From contig NZFT01000009.1 in the NCBI GenBank assembly GCA_002690755.1, positions 47,215-56,869 on the forward strand: a stretch of 9,655 nucleotides of DNA, given 5' to 3'. The translations under genes were made by a program, and so were the position numbers. Source of the stretch: Phycisphaerae bacterium (lineage in GTDB: Bacteria; Planctomycetota; Phycisphaerae; Phycisphaerales; SM1A02). Under the pieces are notes generated by a model. That model searched no databases, was not told the DNA's origin, and was given only the letters and a program-made list of their open reading frames with translations. The number at the start of each line of letters is the position of its first letter. The first letter of the stretch is position 1. Below are positions 5,687-9,655 of the stretch, one piece after another.

Positions 5687-6718
5687 TCAGAAGAGTGAAA
5701 GCAGGATGCCCAGGTCGATTCCGTTCGTCACCTGATCCTGGTTGAAGTCCGTGGCCGGATCGTCGGTGCCCCACGAAGCGAGAAAGATCCCGAGATCGCC
5801 GCCGCCGACGATGCAGTCGCCGTCGAGGTCGCCGGGCACCGAGCATCCGTCGGTGATCTCGCCCGTGATCCGGAGCGTGGCCGCGCTGCGAACACCGGCC
5901 GCCACGAGCGGGTTCTCCCGCATGTAGAGATCGACGAAGTCGCCGCCCTGCTGTTTGGCCTCCACCAGGGACGAGAGCGAGAAGAGCAGACGCCCCGCGT
6001 CGAGACTCGTCCCGAGCCAGTCGGCGACCACCGGATCGGTACCGTCGAATTCGAAGCGGAGCACCGTGCCTTCCGCGAGTTCGACGCCCGGCACCGATCC
6101 TTCCGCGAACCCGACCGCGAGCGGCGCGGGGGTGAACCCGTCCGCCACCGAATTCGAGACGTCACGAAGGCCGCCACCGGCGAGGCATTCCGCGGCGAAG
6201 GCGTTTCGCACCCCTTCGCCGAAAGGCCCGACCGGACTGAAGTCCGTGGTATCCGTCCAGGTCGCCGGGGAGATCCCGTTCCGGAAGCCGGTCGCGAAGA
6301 GCTCGATCGGGCGTCCGGGGTCCTTGTCCATCAGATGTTCGGGGTGATCGGGGGGGAGGTACGTCCGCCAGTCGTCGACGCTTGCGTCGTACCCGCCGAG
6401 AAGAAGATCGGCGAGGGTGATCTCGACCACGATCGAATCGACCCGGTACCGATCCGAGCCGGCATCGGCGGAGACCAGCCCCGTCGTGTCGAAGTCGAGG
6501 ACGATCTGACCGTCACGGTCGTCGAATTCGTACAACGTTCCGGTGTAGCCGAAGACGGACGCGACCGGACGGGATCCGGATGTCGTGTTGAAACCGTAGT
6601 TCCACCGATCCGAAGCGGGCTCGGGGAACATGGCATCGAACGACTCCGCCAGGGCCCCGGTGGTGAGGAGCAAGGTCAGACCGGCACAAGCACGGGGGAT
6701 GTGTCGAACGGAAGTCAT
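5687..6718 (-). CDS. secreted protein with C-terminal dockerin-like calcium-binding module
   Basis: A 343-residue protein. Residues 1-24 are a Sec signal peptide: basic start (R5, R9), hydrophobic core LTLLLTTGALA, cleavage likely after ALA. Residues 25-290 form a domain I do not recognise, probably beta-rich, with an alternating acidic and hydrophobic pattern. Residues 296-343 are two dockerin-like EF-hand loops: D297, D299, D301, D308 and D324, N326, D328, D335, each followed by a LGI helix. The second helix is cut short, ending at LLSLF. Such modules end many secreted Phycisphaerae proteins and suggest export, calcium binding and attachment, not cellulosome assembly as such. The frame stays open to a TTG at 6773-6775, but the ATG at 6716-6718 begins the signal peptide and has GGGA at 6725-6728 (spacing 6), so it is chosen. 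It converges on the HTH gene. Confidence 0.85.
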   Translation of the reverse strand: MTSVRHIPRACAGLTLLLTTGALAESFDAMFPEPASDRWNYGFNTTSGSRPVASVFGYTGTLYEFDDRDGQIVLDFDTTGLVSADAGSDRYRVDSIVVEITLADLLLGGYDASVDDWRTYLPPDHPEHLMDKDPGRPIELFATGFRNGISPATWTDTTDFSPVGPFGEGVRNAFAAECLAGGGLRDVSNSVADGFTPAPLAVGFAEGSVPGVELAEGTVLRFEFDGTDPVVADWLGTSLDAGRLLFSLSSLVEAKQQGGDFVDLYMRENPLVAAGVRSAATLRITGEITDGCSVPGDLDGDCIVGGGDLGIFLASWGTDDPATDFNQDQVTNGIDLGILLSLF

Positions 6719-6731
6719 GATGATTCCCGGG

Positions 6732-6767
6732 CCATCGAGGAGCGTGATGTCGTCGCCGCCTCGATGG
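6732..6767 (-). promoter_or_regulatory. perfect 9-bp inverted repeat in the dockerin gene leader
   Basis: CCATCGAGG (6732-6740) and CCTCGATGG (6759-6767) are exact reverse complements with an 18-base spacer; GCG/CGC (6742-6744, 6754-6756) can extend the stem. On the minus-strand message the stem would end 13 bases before the ATG, right beside the GGGA ribosome binding site. It could be an RNA hairpin controlling translation, or an operator with half-sites 27 bases apart. Confidence 0.4.
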
Positions 6768-6777
6768 TCGTTCAAGG

Positions 6778-6791
6778 TGATCAGCCGATCA
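6778..6791. promoter_or_regulatory. 14-base symmetric site in the divergent region
   Basis: TGATC-AGCC-GATCA is a 5+5 inverted repeat with a 4-base spacer. The size and position between two divergent genes suit an operator. GATC is generally frequent in this DNA, which lowers the weight of the match. Confidence 0.25.
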
Positions 6792-6944
6792 AGGAAAAGC
6801 GAGGAGTTATGCCAAGGATAGGATACGTCAGGGTCCGGCCGAGGTTCGGGGTCGGCGTGGATTTCCCCGGGTTCGTCGGATTCTCGGGCCGCCGCGACGG
6901 GATTTTCGTTCGGTTGAATTCCGCCTCGGGGACATGGGATCGAC

Positions 6945-6950
6945 TAGAAT
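6945..6950 (+). promoter_or_regulatory. possible -10 box for the pseudopilin gene
   Basis: TAGAAT matches the sigma-70 -10 consensus at 5 of 6 positions. The only good -35 candidate, TTGAAT at 6914-6919, is 25 bases away, which is too far. Transcription would begin near 6957, giving a leader of roughly 110 bases to the ATG at 7069. Confidence 0.25.
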
Positions 6951-7068
6951 GCGAGTCTACGACGTCCGGATTGGGCCGGAATCGAACTCGAGGTTGGATG
7001 AATCCTGCATGTCCCGTTCTGACCAGCATTGCGGTCGTTCGTCCTCTCGGCTGCGGTTCGGTGCCGAC

Positions 7069-7908
7069 ATGGCCGGTCGTGGCTTCACGATCGTCGAACT
7101 TCTCACCTCGCTCCTCGCGATCGTGGTGCTGATCGGGCTCGTGATTCATGCGTCGTCCTCGGTGCGTCGCGGCGCCGATCGTGCGAGCGAGATGGCCTCG
7201 GCTCGATCGCTCGGCATCGCGTGGTCGAGTTACGCCATGGATCATCGAGGGACGATTCTCCCCGGATATGGGTCCGGTTTCCGGGCCCGGGATGCCGCCG
7301 GCGAATTCATCGATACCAGCACCGCGGAGGTCGCCGCCCAGCGATGGCCGTTGCGGCTCGCTCCGTATCTCGGCCACGACTTCGCGGCGCTCTACAGCGG
7401 TCCGGCTCGAAACGAGCTGTCCGAACTCACTTCCGGTCCGACCGCGGATCTCCTCTACCGGGTCAGCGTCCGTCCGTCCTTCGGGTTGAACAGCGTCTTC
7501 GTCGGTGGCGATCAGAACTACGGTGGTTTCAGCGACATCATGCGGCAGACCTTCGGCGAGTTCTACGCCCGTGGTCTCTCCTCGGTCCGGAATCCCGATC
7601 GACTGGTGGTGTTCTCGACGAGCCACGCACAGGACTCTTCGCTCTTCTCCGGCGTGCAGGAAGGGTTCTTCCGGGTTCTGCCACCGGCCTGGACCTCGCC
7701 GCTCTGGTCCGACGTCTTTGATCCGGACGATCCCGACAACCACGGTTTCGTGAGCGCCCGGCATCTGGTCGGAGATGATCCGGTCGCGATCACCACGACG
7801 GTCGATGGCGCGGTCGCGACCCGGACGATCGACGAACTTCGGGATCTTCGGCGATGGTCGAATCTCGCCGATTCCGCCGACTGGACCATGCAGCCGATCG
7901 GTCCTTGA
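7069..7908 (+). CDS. type II secretion / type IV pseudopilin-like protein
   Basis: A 279-residue protein with a class III prepilin leader: MAGRG, then FTIVELLTSLLAIVVLIGLV. Cleavage by a prepilin peptidase is expected after G5, with F6 as the methylated first residue and E10 as the conserved Glu+5. Residues 6-27 are the hydrophobic helix and about 28-58 the amphipathic extension. The large C-terminal part (60-279) fits the planctomycete pilin-like style, ending in a VDGAVATRTIDELRDLRRWS region resembling the end of H-X9-DG proteins. In-frame starts at 7009 (25-residue leader) and 6934 exist; codon use before 7069 is poor and no start has a strong ribosome binding site, so 7069 is preferred but uncertain. 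It is a plausible substrate of the GspE/GspF machine encoded 2 kb upstream. It could be a minor pilin, not a major one; its length is well above typical GspG. Confidence 0.82.
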   Translation: MAGRGFTIVELLTSLLAIVVLIGLVIHASSSVRRGADRASEMASARSLGIAWSSYAMDHRGTILPGYGSGFRARDAAGEFIDTSTAEVAAQRWPLRLAPYLGHDFAALYSGPARNELSELTSGPTADLLYRVSVRPSFGLNSVFVGGDQNYGGFSDIMRQTFGEFYARGLSSVRNPDRLVVFSTSHAQDSSLFSGVQEGFFRVLPPAWTSPLWSDVFDPDDPDNHGFVSARHLVGDDPVAITTTVDGAVATRTIDELRDLRRWSNLADSADWTMQPIGP

Positions 7909-7966
7909 CGACGATCCGACGCGATCGACCGACGCATCACGGAAAATCTGAGACAGTGGTGGCCGA

Positions 7967-7985
7967 CGGCCCCGATTTCGGGCCG
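7967..7985 (+). terminator. short GC hairpin after the pseudopilin gene
   Basis: CGGCCC (7967-7972) pairs with GGGCCG (7980-7985) around a 7-base loop, 59 bases after the pseudopilin stop and 27 before the next start. There is no T-run. It may slow or end transcription, or sit in the leader of the next gene. Confidence 0.3.
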
Positions 7986-8001
7986 CGGTTCGAGCACCTT
8001 C

Positions 8002-8006
8002 GGAGG
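8002..8006 (+). promoter_or_regulatory. strong Shine-Dalgarno site deciding the YdcZ-like start
   Basis: GGAGG lies 5 bases before the ATG at 8012. It is the clearest ribosome binding site in the window and fixes this start. Confidence 0.8.
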
Positions 8007-8011
8007 TCCCC

Positions 8012-8476
8012 ATGCGACTCTTGCTTCTGGCGGCGGTGTTTGCGGTTGGATTCCTGCAGCCGGTTCAGGCGGGCTTGAACGCCACGACCGCCAAGGCGGT
8101 CGGAAGCCGATTTCAGGCGGGGTGGGTCAACGGGGCGGTGAACGTCGTCATCCTCACCACCATCCTGCTCGTGATGGGTCTTCGAACCGGTTCCGGTCTG
8201 CCCGGAGTCGATTCGCTGCGCACCGTCCCCTGGTGGGCCTACCTCGCCGGGGTCATCGGCGCATCGGTCGTCGTCATCCACCTCACGGCCGCGCCGCAGC
8301 TCGGTGCGGGGCTGCTGGTCGCCATCTTCGTGGGCGGCATGGTCGCGGGGAGTCTGGCCTGCGATTTCTGGGGTTTCCCTGGGTATTCGGCGATCCGGAT
8401 CGAGGGCCCTCGACTTCTCGGACTCGGACTGGTGGCGGCGGGCGCGGTCCTGGTGGCACGTCCCTGGGCGACCTGA
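8012..8476 (+). CDS. YdcZ-family (DUF606) small DMT-superfamily membrane protein
   Basis: A 154-residue, very hydrophobic protein with five membrane segments at about 2-20, 36-56, 74-92, 97-118 and 134-150, the layout of the YdcZ/DUF606 branch of the drug/metabolite transporter superfamily. Family marks include FLQPVQAGLNATTAKAVGS at 14-32, PWWAYLAGVIGA at 73-84, and APQLGAGLLVAIFVGGMVAG at 94-113 before CDFWGF. Members have about 140-150 residues, sometimes acting in pairs; the substrate is unknown and none can be inferred here. There is a single copy with no paired gene beside it. It starts 103 bases after the pseudopilin gene and ends 12 bases before the convergent acs stop. A link with the secretion genes is not supported. 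Confidence 0.85.
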   Translation: MRLLLLAAVFAVGFLQPVQAGLNATTAKAVGSRFQAGWVNGAVNVVILTTILLVMGLRTGSGLPGVDSLRTVPWWAYLAGVIGASVVVIHLTAAPQLGAGLLVAIFVGGMVAGSLACDFWGFPGYSAIRIEGPRLLGLGLVAAGAVLVARPWAT

Positions 8477-8488
8477 CCACCCGGGGCA

Positions 8489-9655
<1,167 letters not shown>

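Larger units (their letters stand above)
6719..7068. other. divergent intergenic region between dockerin and pseudopilin genes
   Basis: This 350-base stretch should hold promoters for both flanking genes. It contains a perfect 9-bp inverted repeat (6732-6767), a 14-base symmetric site TGATCAGCCGATCA (6778-6791), a short tandem GGATAGGATA (about 6817-6826), and a TAGAAT box (6945-6950). Frames crossing it have mixed codon use with AGA, AGG and ACT, unlike neighbouring genes, and no recognisable protein. The 3' part (7009-7068) could be the N-terminal extension of the pseudopilin. Confidence 0.5.

Noticed and set aside
6810..7132. Plus-strand frame starting MPRIGYVRVR with GAGGAG just upstream.
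   Set aside because: The purine-rich stretch is only 2 bases from the ATG, the frame runs into the pseudopilin gene in another phase, and the product has no domain.
6781..8013. A 410-codon minus-strand frame opposite the pseudopilin gene.
   Set aside because: Shadow of the pseudopilin coding frame, with low-complexity Arg/Glu/Gly composition and no domain.

Overview
The window looks like a chromosomal segment from a planctomycete, most likely class Phycisphaerae. The reasons are high G+C content, a secreted protein ending in a two-repeat dockerin-like module of the GDLDGDCIVGGGDLGIFLASWG type, a pseudopilin of the planctomycete style, and scattered type II secretion / type IV pilus genes. 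No RNA gene, insertion sequence, CRISPR array or phage gene was seen. The taxonomic call is an inference from these traits, not from a marker gene.

Left part (1-4936, plus strand): a tight operon. The tail of an unknown upstream gene (1-63) is joined by an ATGA overlap to an HD-GYP cyclic-di-GMP phosphodiesterase with an unrecognised N-terminal domain and a GAF-like domain (60-1631). This is joined by ATGA to a stand-alone STAS anti-sigma-factor antagonist (1628-1963), again by ATGA to a GspE/PilB-type secretion ATPase (1960-3705), and after 4 bases to the inner-membrane platform protein GspF (3710-4936). A second-messenger enzyme, a partner-switch protein and the motor and platform of a secretion or pilus machine are therefore probably made from one message.

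Middle (4937-7908): a 342-base non-coding stretch rich in inverted repeats leads to a 72-residue protein that is little more than a sigma-70 region 4 helix-turn-helix (5279-5497). A strong GC hairpin (5625-5656) separates it from a convergent minus-strand gene for a secreted dockerin-type protein (5687-6718). A divergent intergenic region with a perfect 9-bp inverted repeat follows, then a plus-strand pseudopilin-like protein with a class III leader (about 7069-7908), a plausible partner of the secretion machine.

Right part (8012-9655): a small YdcZ-family (DMT superfamily) membrane protein with a clear Shine-Dalgarno site (8012-8476), converging with only 12 bases between them on the 3' part of a minus-strand acetyl-CoA synthetase that runs off the window end (8489-9655).

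The most notable points are the phosphodiesterase-STAS-GspE-GspF coupling, with an N-terminal domain on GspE that resembles c-di-GMP-binding MshEN domains but has changed key positions; the region-4-only mini-protein; and a marked excess of GATC and CGATCG sites, including four GCGATCGC octamers.
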